Assembly: GCF_023634025.1 (NCBI RefSeq)
Contig: NZ_JALJCW010000006.1
Span: 18,817-82,816, forward strand
Reading direction: 5' to 3'
DNA length: 64,000 nt
DNA from: Hanstruepera flava
Lineage (GTDB): Bacteria; Bacteroidota; Bacteroidia; Flavobacteriales; Flavobacteriaceae
Shown here: piece by piece, positions 54,458 to 62,127 of the stretch
Position numbering within the stretch: the first letter of the stretch is position 1
Layout: every line of letters starts with the position of its first letter
Notes under the pieces: generated by a model
The model's input: only the letters and a program-made list of their open reading frames with translations
What the model was told of the DNA's origin: nothing
The model's database searches: none
Position numbers and translations under genes: made by a program

Positions 54458-56278
54458 TTGAAAATTTTAGATCGATACATACTATCTACATACCTAAAAA
54501 CTTTTATCAGCGTGTTTGTAATTCTCATGCTGATTTTTGTTTTACAAACCATTTGGCTTTACATAAAAGAGCTAGCCGGTAAGGATTTAGATATAATTGT
54601 TGTAGCAAAGTTTTTATTTTACTTTACACCAAAGCTAATTCCTTTAGTGTTACCGCTTACCATACTATTGGCATCCATTATGGTATTTGGAAGTTTTGCC
54701 GAAAACTATGAGTTTGCCGCCATGAAATCAACTGGAATTTCACTACAACGCTCCATGGCTGGTTTAAGTATATTTATTGTAGTATTGGGTATTACAACGT
54801 TCTTTTTTTCAAATAATGTTATTCCTTGGGCAGAAATTAATTCCTATAACCTAAGAAAAAATATTGCCAAGTTAAAACCTGCTATGGCCATAGCTGAAGG
54901 TCAGTTTAACGAAGTTATGGATTACAACATAAAAGTAGCTAACAAGCATGGTGATAGAGGGCAGTTTTTAGATAGTGTAGTCATGCATAAAAAAACTGGA
55001 AACGGTATAGGAAACTACACTACCATAATATCAAAAACAGGTGAACTAATTGGAAATGAAGATTCAGATGTTCTTAAGTTTATTCTATATGATGGCTATT
55101 TTTATGATGATTCACCTCCTAAAGATCCTAAAGAACGTTTACGTCATCCAATGACAAAAAGTTTTTTTAAAAAATATACTATTAATATAGATTTATCGGG
55201 ATTGAACCAAGGCGATTTGGAAGAAAAAAACATTTCTGACAAATATAATATGCTTAATATTTCAGATTTAAACTATACCATTGATAGCCTAGAAATAGCT
55301 CTTGATAACGAATATTCTGAATTTGCAACAAGCCTATATAACCGTTCAAACTTACCAGTTCTAAATGTTGGTGTAAACACTAAAAAAGACACCGTATTTA
55401 ATGGCGATGTGCTATCATTATTTTCTAATAGAAAGAAGGTGCAATTGCTAGATATGGCTATAAATGCCACAAAGAGTTCTATGCAAATTGTTGAGATTAA
55501 AGACAAACATTTTCTAGACAAAAGTATTTGGCTTAATAAACACATTATTGCATTACATGAAAAGTTGGCCTTAGGATTTGCCTGTATCATTTTATTTTTT
55601 GTTGGTGCACCACTAGGGGCTTTAATTAGAAAAGGCGGTATAGGTTTACCAATGGTTATTGCCATTCTGCTGTTTCTAACGTATCATTTTATTGGAATTT
55701 TCGCAAAAAACAGTGCAAAAGACGGTAGTTTAAATCCCGTATTTGCTGCGTGGTTCTCAACGCTAATAATGTTGCCATTGGGCATTTATTTGACAAAACG
55801 AGCAACTGCCGACCGAGGACTATTTGAATTCGACCATATAACAGAGCCTTTAAAGAAACTAGTAAGTTCAAAAATAGTAAAGAGCAAAGGTGATTCTGAA
55901 ACACAATCAGCTGAACTAAAATTAGAACCAGAAGTTAAAAAGACCTTTATAGCCCTATACAGAAACTACAAATCTATTAGTAGGATTACTATTATATTCT
56001 ATGGTTTTGGTTTAATATCATTGATTCTGTTTTTTGTTTTCAGAAACAACAAATTACCTGAATTTGCAGAAATAAGTATTCAATTAAGTGTCATTTCTTG
56101 GATTGTATATGTTATATATTTTTTTCAGGAACGTTGGGCAATGTCAAAAATATTGAACCTAATTCAAACTAAATTATTTATTCAAGGTGTTATTCCAACA
56201 CTTTTAAGCTTGGTTTTTTACCCAGTTGTTTATTATTTCAGACGAAATAAATTAAAAGACGTCTTGCCTGAAAGTTGA
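54458..56278 (+). CDS. LptF/LptG-family permease
   Basis: The 606-residue protein starts with TTG at 54458-54460. Six membrane segments typical of the YjgP/YjgQ family are visible: the first near 10-35 (FVILMLIFVLQTIWLY), the second near 60-80, a third near 100-120, then a large periplasmic domain (about 130-360), and the last three near 370-450. LptF/G work with LptB in lipopolysaccharide export. The C-terminal 120 residues add two more hydrophobic segments (near 495-545), longer than E. coli LptG (360), as is usual in Bacteroidota. It follows lolA by 7 bases. Confidence 0.88.
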   Translation: MKILDRYILSTYLKTFISVFVILMLIFVLQTIWLYIKELAGKDLDIIVVAKFLFYFTPKLIPLVLPLTILLASIMVFGSFAENYEFAAMKSTGISLQRSMAGLSIFIVVLGITTFFFSNNVIPWAEINSYNLRKNIAKLKPAMAIAEGQFNEVMDYNIKVANKHGDRGQFLDSVVMHKKTGNGIGNYTTIISKTGELIGNEDSDVLKFILYDGYFYDDSPPKDPKERLRHPMTKSFFKKYTINIDLSGLNQGDLEEKNISDKYNMLNISDLNYTIDSLEIALDNEYSEFATSLYNRSNLPVLNVGVNTKKDTVFNGDVLSLFSNRKKVQLLDMAINATKSSMQIVEIKDKHFLDKSIWLNKHIIALHEKLALGFACIILFFVGAPLGALIRKGGIGLPMVIAILLFLTYHFIGIFAKNSAKDGSLNPVFAAWFSTLIMLPLGIYLTKRATADRGLFEFDHITEPLKKLVSSKIVKSKGDSETQSAELKLEPEVKKTFIALYRNYKSISRITIIFYGFGLISLILFFVFRNNKLPEFAEISIQLSVISWIVYVIYFFQERWAMSKILNLIQTKLFIQGVIPTLLSLVFYPVVYYFRRNKLKDVLPES

Positions 56279-56288
56279 AAATAAGCAA

Positions 56289-56296
56289 TATCTTTG
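56289..56296 (+). promoter_or_regulatory. Putative -7 element for ribB
   Basis: TATCTTTG fits TAnnTTTG and lies 18 bases before the ATG at 56315. It overlaps the upstream TTG of a longer frame, so the ATG is preferred as start. Confidence 0.55.
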
Positions 56297-56314
56297 CAAC
56301 TCAATTACATTGTT

Positions 56315-57469
56315 ATGTCTACGACCAAAACAGAATCGAAAAACGCTATTAAGTTAGATAGAATTGAAGATGCTATAAACGACATCCGCCAGGGTAAAGT
56401 CATTATTGTAGTAGATGATGAAAACCGCGAGAACGAAGGTGATTTTTTAGCTGCCGCAGAAAAAGTTACACCAGAAATGATAAATTTTATGGCAACTCAT
56501 GGTCGAGGCTTAATCTGTACGCCATTAACAGAAAAACGTTGTAAAGCATTAGAATTAGGCATGATGGTGAATAACAACACCGATCCTATGGAAACGGCTT
56601 TCACTATATCTGTAGATTTACGTGGAAATGGTGTAACTACTGGAATTTCGGCCAGCGATCGAGCGAAAACCGTTAAAGCGCTTGTTGATCCAGAAACCAA
56701 ATCATTTGATCTGGCTCGTCCTGGTCATATTTTTCCATTAGTAGCTCGCGAAGGTGGTGTATTAAGGCGAACAGGACATACAGAAGCTGCCATAGATTTT
56801 GCCCGTTTAGCTGGGTTAAAGCCAGCCGGTGTGATTGTAGAGATCATGAATGAAGATGGCACTATGGCACGTTTACCACAACTTATTGAAGTATCCAAAA
56901 AATTCGACTTAAAGATTGTGTCCATTGAAGATTTAGTAGCTTATCGCATGCAACACGATTCGTTAATTGAAAAAGTTGAAGATTTTGAATTGGAGACTCG
57001 TTTTGGTAAATACAGGTTAAGAGCTTACAAACAAACTACCAACAACCAAGTTCATATTGCATTAACCAAAGGTAGCTGGTCTGCCAACGAACCTGTTTTA
57101 ACACGTGTTAATGCCACTTTGGTTAATCATGATATATTGGGCACCCTTACCAATAATGCTGAACAAAAATTAGACGATATGTTCCGTGTAATTAATAATG
57201 CAGAAAAAGGTGCCATTATCTTTATTAATCAGCAATCGCAATCTATGAATCTTTTAAAGCGTTTAAATGCTCTAAAAAATTCTCAAGTTCCTGGTGAAGT
57301 CACCAAAGCACCTCGGATAGAGATGGACAATAAGGATTTTGGTATTGGTGCTCAAATATTGCACGATTTAGATATTCACAAACTCCGATTAATTTCCAAT
57401 AGCGAACAGACCAAACGTGTGGGTATGATTGGTTATGGATTGGAAATAGTTGAGTATGTAAATTATTAA
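56315..57469 (+). CDS. ribB: 3,4-dihydroxy-2-butanone-4-phosphate synthase with degenerate GTP cyclohydrolase II domain
   Basis: The 384-residue product (ATG 56315) has a complete RibB domain (about 1-215): VDDENRENEGDFLAAAEKV near 29-47, THGRGLICTPLTEKR, GVTTGISASDRAKT and REGGVLRRTGHTEAAIDFA near 145-163. It makes the four-carbon riboflavin precursor from ribulose 5-phosphate. The C-terminal half (about 215-384) is shaped like GTP cyclohydrolase II but lacks the zinc motif: the usual HSECLTGD and CDCG stretches read VNATLVNHDILGTLTNN. That half is therefore probably inactive. It overlaps the convergent lipoprotein gene by 4 bases. Confidence 0.92.
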   Translation: MSTTKTESKNAIKLDRIEDAINDIRQGKVIIVVDDENRENEGDFLAAAEKVTPEMINFMATHGRGLICTPLTEKRCKALELGMMVNNNTDPMETAFTISVDLRGNGVTTGISASDRAKTVKALVDPETKSFDLARPGHIFPLVAREGGVLRRTGHTEAAIDFARLAGLKPAGVIVEIMNEDGTMARLPQLIEVSKKFDLKIVSIEDLVAYRMQHDSLIEKVEDFELETRFGKYRLRAYKQTTNNQVHIALTKGSWSANEPVLTRVNATLVNHDILGTLTNNAEQKLDDMFRVINNAEKGAIIFINQQSQSMNLLKRLNALKNSQVPGEVTKAPRIEMDNKDFGIGAQILHDLDIHKLRLISNSEQTKRVGMIGYGLEIVEYVNY

Positions 57470-58434
57470 TCTGCTACTTCAAAAGCCTTAAACAGACCTT
57501 TACTTTTAGTATTCGGTACTTCAGAAATAAAGGCATACTTTCCAGGTTTTAAATCCGCATAAAAATACCCTGTATTTCCAGCTGGCATATCATTGACACC
57601 GCCTAAAAAGGTAATACCATTTGGAACTGGTGTTATTAATCCTTTAGGATCTGACCAATTCATCCAAGCTTCTAATGCGTCTTCGCTAGCGTGTGATTCT
57701 AGTTTAACTAAATTGATATCGTGCCAAACAAAGTTCTCGTGCTGCTTTTGGTCCTTAAAAAATACGGAGAAAATTTGTTTACCCTTAGTAATGCCTTGGT
57801 CATAACTAATGCCTTCCTCTCCAGACAACGTAATATTAATGGTTGGTTCGGGAGGTTGGTTTCCACTATCCTTTTCAACAACTATTATAGGTTTTGCCAT
57901 TCCCATTGATGTGTGAAATTTTCCATTGGGCATTTTCACATAACATTCCATAATATAGTAACCTGGTAAAAGTTTTACGGTGGTCATACCTGTGTGTTTT
58001 GGAGCTATGAGTCCCGATCCACCTGAAAAAATAACCTCTCCAAACCATTCCGGCAGTTTTCCAAAAGCTGCAAAGCCCTCTTCAGCCTTTCCAGCATTAA
58101 TTAAACCCATACCTTCCTCAAAAACAGGTGCTACATCAGTAATGGCATTTTCAACAGTTTTACCTTCGGGGTATTTATCCAATAAAAAGAAGTGGGTTTC
58201 ATTGGATTTATTATCGTATCGAAATGTATTCCAACCCGAAGGAATGGTATCTGCACAAATAAATTCCATACTTCGTGTTACAATGTCTATAACATTTTTT
58301 GGCTTTTGAATGGTTTCTTCAACTTCTACTATGTCCTCTGAAGCTGGTTCTGTTTTTCTATTATCATTATTGCAAGCCCAAAAATTGATTAATAAAAATG
58401 AGAACAATAATAGTTGTAAAGATTTTGATTTCAT
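57466..58434 (-). CDS. Lipoprotein of unknown function (cupredoxin-like C-terminal features uncertain)
   Basis: The 322-residue product carries a lipoprotein signal (LLFSFLLINFWAC, Cys21) and a Glu-rich linker. I do not recognise a named family. Two similar regions are seen: SGWNTFRYDNKSNETHFFLL near 66-85 with HTGMTTVKLLPGYYIMECYV near 147-166, and QKQHENFVWHDINLVKL near 227-243 with TGYFYADLKPGKYAFISEVP near 290-309. The pairing of a YDNKSxETHFF strand with a G-Y-Y/K-Y motif recalls cupredoxin-like folds, but no copper ligand set is evident. The gene converges on ribB with a 4-base overlap. Confidence 0.6.
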   Translation of the reverse strand: MKSKSLQLLLFSFLLINFWACNNDNRKTEPASEDIVEVEETIQKPKNVIDIVTRSMEFICADTIPSGWNTFRYDNKSNETHFFLLDKYPEGKTVENAITDVAPVFEEGMGLINAGKAEEGFAAFGKLPEWFGEVIFSGGSGLIAPKHTGMTTVKLLPGYYIMECYVKMPNGKFHTSMGMAKPIIVVEKDSGNQPPEPTINITLSGEEGISYDQGITKGKQIFSVFFKDQKQHENFVWHDINLVKLESHASEDALEAWMNWSDPKGLITPVPNGITFLGGVNDMPAGNTGYFYADLKPGKYAFISEVPNTKSKGLFKAFEVAD

Positions 58435-58520
58435 GATTTATATTGTTGGTTATCAAATAAATATAATATTTTTCAACAATAAAATCAAATTATGAATAGG
58501 TTTATAAAAAATAATACTAA

Positions 58521-59714
58521 CTATAATGAAGTCTTAATAGCATCTAACATCTTGTTAGCTCTAATCTTCAGCTCTTCTTCCGTCCAAGACAATTTAATTA
58601 AACAGGAAATGTTTCGACCAATATAATAGTCAGATTGTTCAAAGGTTTTAGTTTCAAGGTATTTGAGACCTTCTTTTACTTCAGCTGACAACGGATAAAG
58701 TGTTTTTAATTCTTTCAGATGATTCCACTTTCTAATATAATGCCAGTTGTTATCGTAGTAATTCCAACAAGCATCAATACCATTTTCTTTAAAAGCCTGA
58801 ATAACCTTTCTAGATGTTTCTAAATCGGATAAAAAGAAACTTAAGAATGAGTAACTCTCCTCACCACCTTCAGGAACCCGTCTAAAAGTCACTTCGGGAA
58901 TTTGAGATAAGGCTTCTCTAATGATGCTGTAATTTTTCTTTTGAATAGCAACAAACTCATCCAGGCGTCTTAATTGCGCCAAGCCAACAGCTGCATGCAG
59001 TTCGGATATTCTGAAGTTATATCCCAAAAACGGATGGGTTTCTGCACCTCTGTCGTTACCTATATGGTCATGCCCATGATCGGAGTAATGGTCGGCATGC
59101 CTGTAAAATTTTTCGTTATTGGTTAAAATAGCGCCGCCCTCACCAGCAGTAATTATTTTTACAAAATCGAGCGATAAGCACCCTAAATCACCTATACTGC
59201 CTAGCGGTTTCCCTTTATATGTTGCGCCTGTAGCTTGTGAGGAATCTTCTATTAGCAATAAGTCATGCTCTTTACAAATGGTTTGCAAAGCACCCATATT
59301 AGCCATACTACCACACATATGCACTGGCATAATAGCTTTCGTTTTAGGTGTTATTGCTTTGATGACAGCTTTAGGATCTACCGTGAGCGTATCATCTACA
59401 TCTACCAAGATAGGAATAGCTCCCAACATCATAATGGCTTCAAAGCTCGCCACAAAAGTGAACGTTGGCATAATGACCTCGTCTCCTGCTCCAATTCCAG
59501 CAGATGCTAAAGCCACAGATACTGCTGCAGTACCACTAGATACTAATTGCGCGTGCTTAACTTGTAGTTCTTCCTCTAGAGCTTGTTCCAATTCCTTGGA
59601 CTTCCAATGGCCATTGCGCATCCCGTCAAATCCGTAGCGCATGAGAACGCCATTGTCTAAAACATCATGTAGTTCCTTTCGTTCCTTATCTCCAAACAAT
59701 TCAAATCCTGGCAT
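58521..59714 (-). CDS. DegT/DnrJ/EryC1/StrS-family aminotransferase
   Basis: The 397-residue protein is a PLP sugar aminotransferase-like enzyme: VSSGTAAVSVALASAGIGAG near 58-77, PVHMCGSMANMGAL near 130-143, IEDSSQATGATYKG near 155-168 and the PLP lysine in LSLDFVKIITAGEGGAI near 180-196, followed by NFRISELHAAVGLAQLRRLD near 230-249. Members act on nucleotide sugars for surface polysaccharides. No glycosyltransferase genes lie nearby, so the pathway is unclear. It is 11 bases downstream of the nitroreductase gene. Confidence 0.9.
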   Translation of the reverse strand: MPGFELFGDKERKELHDVLDNGVLMRYGFDGMRNGHWKSKELEQALEEELQVKHAQLVSSGTAAVSVALASAGIGAGDEVIMPTFTFVASFEAIMMLGAIPILVDVDDTLTVDPKAVIKAITPKTKAIMPVHMCGSMANMGALQTICKEHDLLLIEDSSQATGATYKGKPLGSIGDLGCLSLDFVKIITAGEGGAILTNNEKFYRHADHYSDHGHDHIGNDRGAETHPFLGYNFRISELHAAVGLAQLRRLDEFVAIQKKNYSIIREALSQIPEVTFRRVPEGGEESYSFLSFFLSDLETSRKVIQAFKENGIDACWNYYDNNWHYIRKWNHLKELKTLYPLSAEVKEGLKYLETKTFEQSDYYIGRNISCLIKLSWTEEELKIRANKMLDAIKTSL

Positions 59715-59724
59715 AATTTAATTT

Positions 59725-60354
59725 TTACAGGGTTATTACAGAATCTTTAAGTTGCTTTCTTACTTTCTTAAAACCGGCAAACATATCGTCATCCGATCGA
59801 TAGCCAATTGGCAATAAAAGTACAGATTTTAATCCGTGTTTTTTCAACCCTAAAATCTCATCATATTTATTAGCATCAAAACCTTCCATAGGGCAAGAAT
59901 CAATACCTTCCAAAGCACAAACGGTTAATATGTTGCCCATTGCCAAATAGGCCTGATTAGTTGCCCATTCTTCAATTAACTCTTGAGGTTTTTTCTCAAA
60001 ATCTGAAATCAAAAAATCCTGAAAAGGTTTCAGTATACTTTTTGGAGTATTTCGAATAGCATGGACGCGGTTAAAATACTCCAAAACAAATTCTTCATCA
60101 ATTACAGTTTCAATGCAAAACACCAACACATGGGATGCTTCAGCAATTTGTTTTTGATTCATGGTATGTGGAATCAAATCTGTTTGAAGTTTTTTATTGT
60201 TAAAAACAATAAGCTTTATGGGTTGCAAACCATAGGATGTAGCAGTCAAATTAAAAGACTCCTTAATTATTTGAAGCTTTTCATCATTCACCACTGCTTC
60301 TGGATTAAAGGATTTTGTAGCATAGCGCCATTGCAACTTATTTATAACACCCAT
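59725..60354 (-). CDS. NAD(P)H nitroreductase-family flavoprotein
   Basis: The product is about 209 residues from ATG 60352-60354, with MGVINKLQWRYATKSFNPEA (1-20, the RYATKxF FMN-binding motif), SYGLQPIKLIV near 43-53, WATNQAYLAMGNIL near 133-146 and LLPIGYRSDDD near 183-193. These resemble NfsB-type FMN nitroreductases or dihydropteridine reductases. An in-frame TTG at 60373 lies within the promoter-like TACTTTTG and is not the likely start. It precedes the DegT gene by 11 bases on the same strand. Confidence 0.85.
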   Translation of the reverse strand: MGVINKLQWRYATKSFNPEAVVNDEKLQIIKESFNLTATSYGLQPIKLIVFNNKKLQTDLIPHTMNQKQIAEASHVLVFCIETVIDEEFVLEYFNRVHAIRNTPKSILKPFQDFLISDFEKKPQELIEEWATNQAYLAMGNILTVCALEGIDSCPMEGFDANKYDEILGLKKHGLKSVLLLPIGYRSDDDMFAGFKKVRKQLKDSVITL

Positions 60355-60372
60355 ATCTTTTAATTTGTCATA

Positions 60373-60380
60373 CAAAAGTA
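60373..60380 (-). promoter_or_regulatory. Putative -7 element for the nitroreductase-DegT pair
   Basis: The minus strand reads TACTTTTG (TAnnTTTG), 18 bases before the nitroreductase ATG. A TTG lies 21 bases upstream of it (60402-60404). Confidence 0.55.
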
Positions 60381-60462
60381 CTAATCCTGTTTGGCATCAA
60401 CCAATAGATTTTATATTAATTGTAGTTTTCAAAAAAACTTTGGTTAAAAATTTTAGTTTTTA

Positions 60463-60494
60463 TTTGAAAGAAACGAAAAAGGGTTCTATATTTG
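60463..60494 (+). promoter_or_regulatory. Promoter of the tRNA-Ser gene
   Basis: TTTG at 60463-60466, a 20-base spacer and TATATTTG at 60487-60494 make a textbook Bacteroidota promoter, 36 bases before the tRNA 5' end. Confidence 0.75.
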
Positions 60495-60530
60495 CATCCG
60501 CATTTAGGGAATACCTAATGAGGCACTCAA

Positions 60531-60615
60531 GGAGAAATGGCAGAGTGGTCGAATGCGGCAGTCTTGAAAACTGTTGAGGGTCACACCTCCGGGGGTTCGA
60601 ATCCCTCTTTCTCCG
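60531..60615 (+). tRNA. tRNA-Ser (UGA anticodon)
   Basis: The 85-base gene folds as a class II (long variable arm) tRNA. Acceptor strands are GGAGAAA (60531-60537) and TTTCTCC (60608-60614) with discriminator G60615. The anticodon loop CTTGAAA gives UGA, reading UCA. The T-arm contains GGTTCGAATCC and the long variable arm follows the anticodon stem. CCA is not encoded. It has its own promoter and terminator and stands between two protein genes on the opposite strand. Confidence 0.95.
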
Positions 60616-60619
60616 CAAT

Positions 60620-60650
60620 AAAAAACCCGAATTTAATATTCGGGTTTTTT
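60620..60650 (+). terminator. Terminator of the tRNA-Ser gene
   Basis: AAAAAACCCGAAT (60620-60632) and ATTCGGGTTTTTT (60638-60650) form a 13-bp stem with a 5-base loop and a T run, 4 bases after the tRNA. It may also serve the convergent gene at 60694-61458. Confidence 0.9.
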
Positions 60651-60693
60651 GTTTTATTATTCTAAAATATCTCTTAGGTCAGTATTTAAATAT

Positions 60694-61458
60694 TTAGTCT
60701 CCGCTTAAGTGTTTATTATAGTTCCATATTTCATCCCATGAATTAGAGAATGTCGATTCACCCATTCTTAAAAAATTATCCCATGAGTTTTCCCCATGTA
60801 ATTTTAAGAATGTTTCTTTAAAGTTATTATCATCATCAAATTCTGTCCAATTTTTAAAGAAACCCACACTAGCAATATGTCTTCCTAAATCACCTTGTCT
60901 AAACTCATTGTAATAAAGTCCCCAAGGATTATCACCTTCCATTTCTTTTATAGTGCTACTTACTTTCGTAAAGAAATCATTGACTGAATATGCTCCATCC
61001 TCTACTTCATGATATCTAACAAAAAGCAATGGATATTTTGAAGCATCACCATCTAACATACCAGTATTAGATAGTTTATCATCTTGAGACCAATATTCAA
61101 TTGAATGCATTTTTTTTACGTATGGCATTACATTGTCACGCCAGTCATTATCATGAGCGTCATCAGACGGTCTACTATCGTTATGCTTAAATTGCATTGG
61201 CCCCATCATCCATACTATTTTTCCTGAATTTGGGCCTGAAACAATATTAAAAACAGTTGCATTAAATGCTCCTTCATTATGATACGTTTCATTATGCTTT
61301 CTCATATTTTCAGAAAGTACTTTAAGTTGAGTATTGTCTGGAGTTAACATAAAACTCTCCCACATTACATAGGAATCATCTTCTTGTGAAAATAAATTTG
61401 ATACGGGACAAATCAATAAACACATGATTATACTTAATAAAATTAAATTGTTTTTCAT
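60694..61458 (-). CDS. Secreted protein of unknown function, possibly tandem alpha/beta-barrel domains
   Basis: The 254-residue product has a signal peptide (1-25, ...LFSQ). I do not recognise a named family. The mature part looks like two similar halves: YVMWESFMLTPDNTQLKVLS near 29-48 with GKIVWMMGPMQF near 73-84, and YPLLFVRYHEVEDGAYSVND near 142-161 with IASVGFFKNWTEFDD near 190-204. This rhythm recalls ferredoxin-like dimeric alpha/beta-barrel (ABM/NIPSNAP) domains. Trp-rich motifs such as ENSWDNFLRMGESTF occur near the end. It is a single gene whose end faces the tRNA terminator. Confidence 0.6.
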   Translation of the reverse strand: MKNNLILLSIIMCLLICPVSNLFSQEDDSYVMWESFMLTPDNTQLKVLSENMRKHNETYHNEGAFNATVFNIVSGPNSGKIVWMMGPMQFKHNDSRPSDDAHDNDWRDNVMPYVKKMHSIEYWSQDDKLSNTGMLDGDASKYPLLFVRYHEVEDGAYSVNDFFTKVSSTIKEMEGDNPWGLYYNEFRQGDLGRHIASVGFFKNWTEFDDDNNFKETFLKLHGENSWDNFLRMGESTFSNSWDEIWNYNKHLSGD

Positions 61459-61753
61459 TTTTAAAAAATTTAAATGGTTAGTTAATAGCTCTTACCACAA
61501 CTAAAAATTAAATTCGAAGCAATAAAAATGGGGTAACAAATTTTAGAATTAATAAATACCTAAATACAGTTCTTGACAAATGTGGAGATTAACAAATATA
61601 ATAATTCTATTGAAATATATTAATAATCAATGGATTAGTTCTTCATATTAAAATTCTCATTTAGAAAAATTCTTTAACAAATGTATTATTTGCCCTATAG
61701 CTATAACTCTTAAACTATTAATCATTATCACATTCTTGCTTATAGACTATTAT

Positions 61754-61784
61754 CACAATAGTTCTTATAAACAGAACTATTGTG
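61754..61784. repeat. Perfect 12-bp hairpin
   Basis: CACAATAGTTCT (61754-61765) and AGAACTATTGTG (61773-61784) pair fully around a 7-base loop. No T run follows on either strand, so a terminator is unlikely. Confidence 0.7.
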
Positions 61785-61965
61785 TCGTGATAGATGGTAG
61801 AATATAAAAGTTCAAGTCCCACTCTCTCTGTTTTAATTGAATACTACTTTTTAATTTAATATGTCTACATCCTCATTATGACAAAAGCACGTAAACTGTT
61901 GTTTTTTAGGGATTTATTTTTATTTTAGAGCAGTATATAGAGTATTGGTGTATTTAATCGAATAT

Positions 61966-61998
61966 TTTGTTTAGCCAATAACTTTACTAATACATTTG
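61966..61998 (+). promoter_or_regulatory. Putative promoter of the repetitive surface protein gene
   Basis: TTTG (61966-61969), a 21-base spacer and TACATTTG (61991-61998) fit the Bacteroidota consensus. It implies a leader of about 125 bases before the ATG at 62128. Confidence 0.55.
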
Positions 61999-62127
61999 TT
62001 TTATCCCTCTTGAACAGTTAATAGCAAACTGATTAACAATTTAAGCCCTGTTCACCTTTTTTAATCCATTCTATTAGTGCTTAACTCTGTTAATAGGTTT
62101 ACGCCCCTAACTTTTAACTATTTGAGT

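Larger units (their letters stand above)
61459..62127. other. Gene-free 669-base stretch with hairpin, tRNA-like fragment and promoter
   Basis: This very AT-rich interval has no convincing gene. It holds a perfect 12-bp hairpin (61754-61784) and a TTCAAGTCCCACTCTCTCTG stretch (61811-61830) that resembles a tRNA T-arm/acceptor end without the rest of the tRNA. Near its right end lies a promoter-like site for the surface protein gene. Confidence 0.6.

Noticed and set aside
60365..60577. 70-residue plus-strand frame
   Set aside because: It contains the tRNA promoter and runs into the tRNA-Ser gene.
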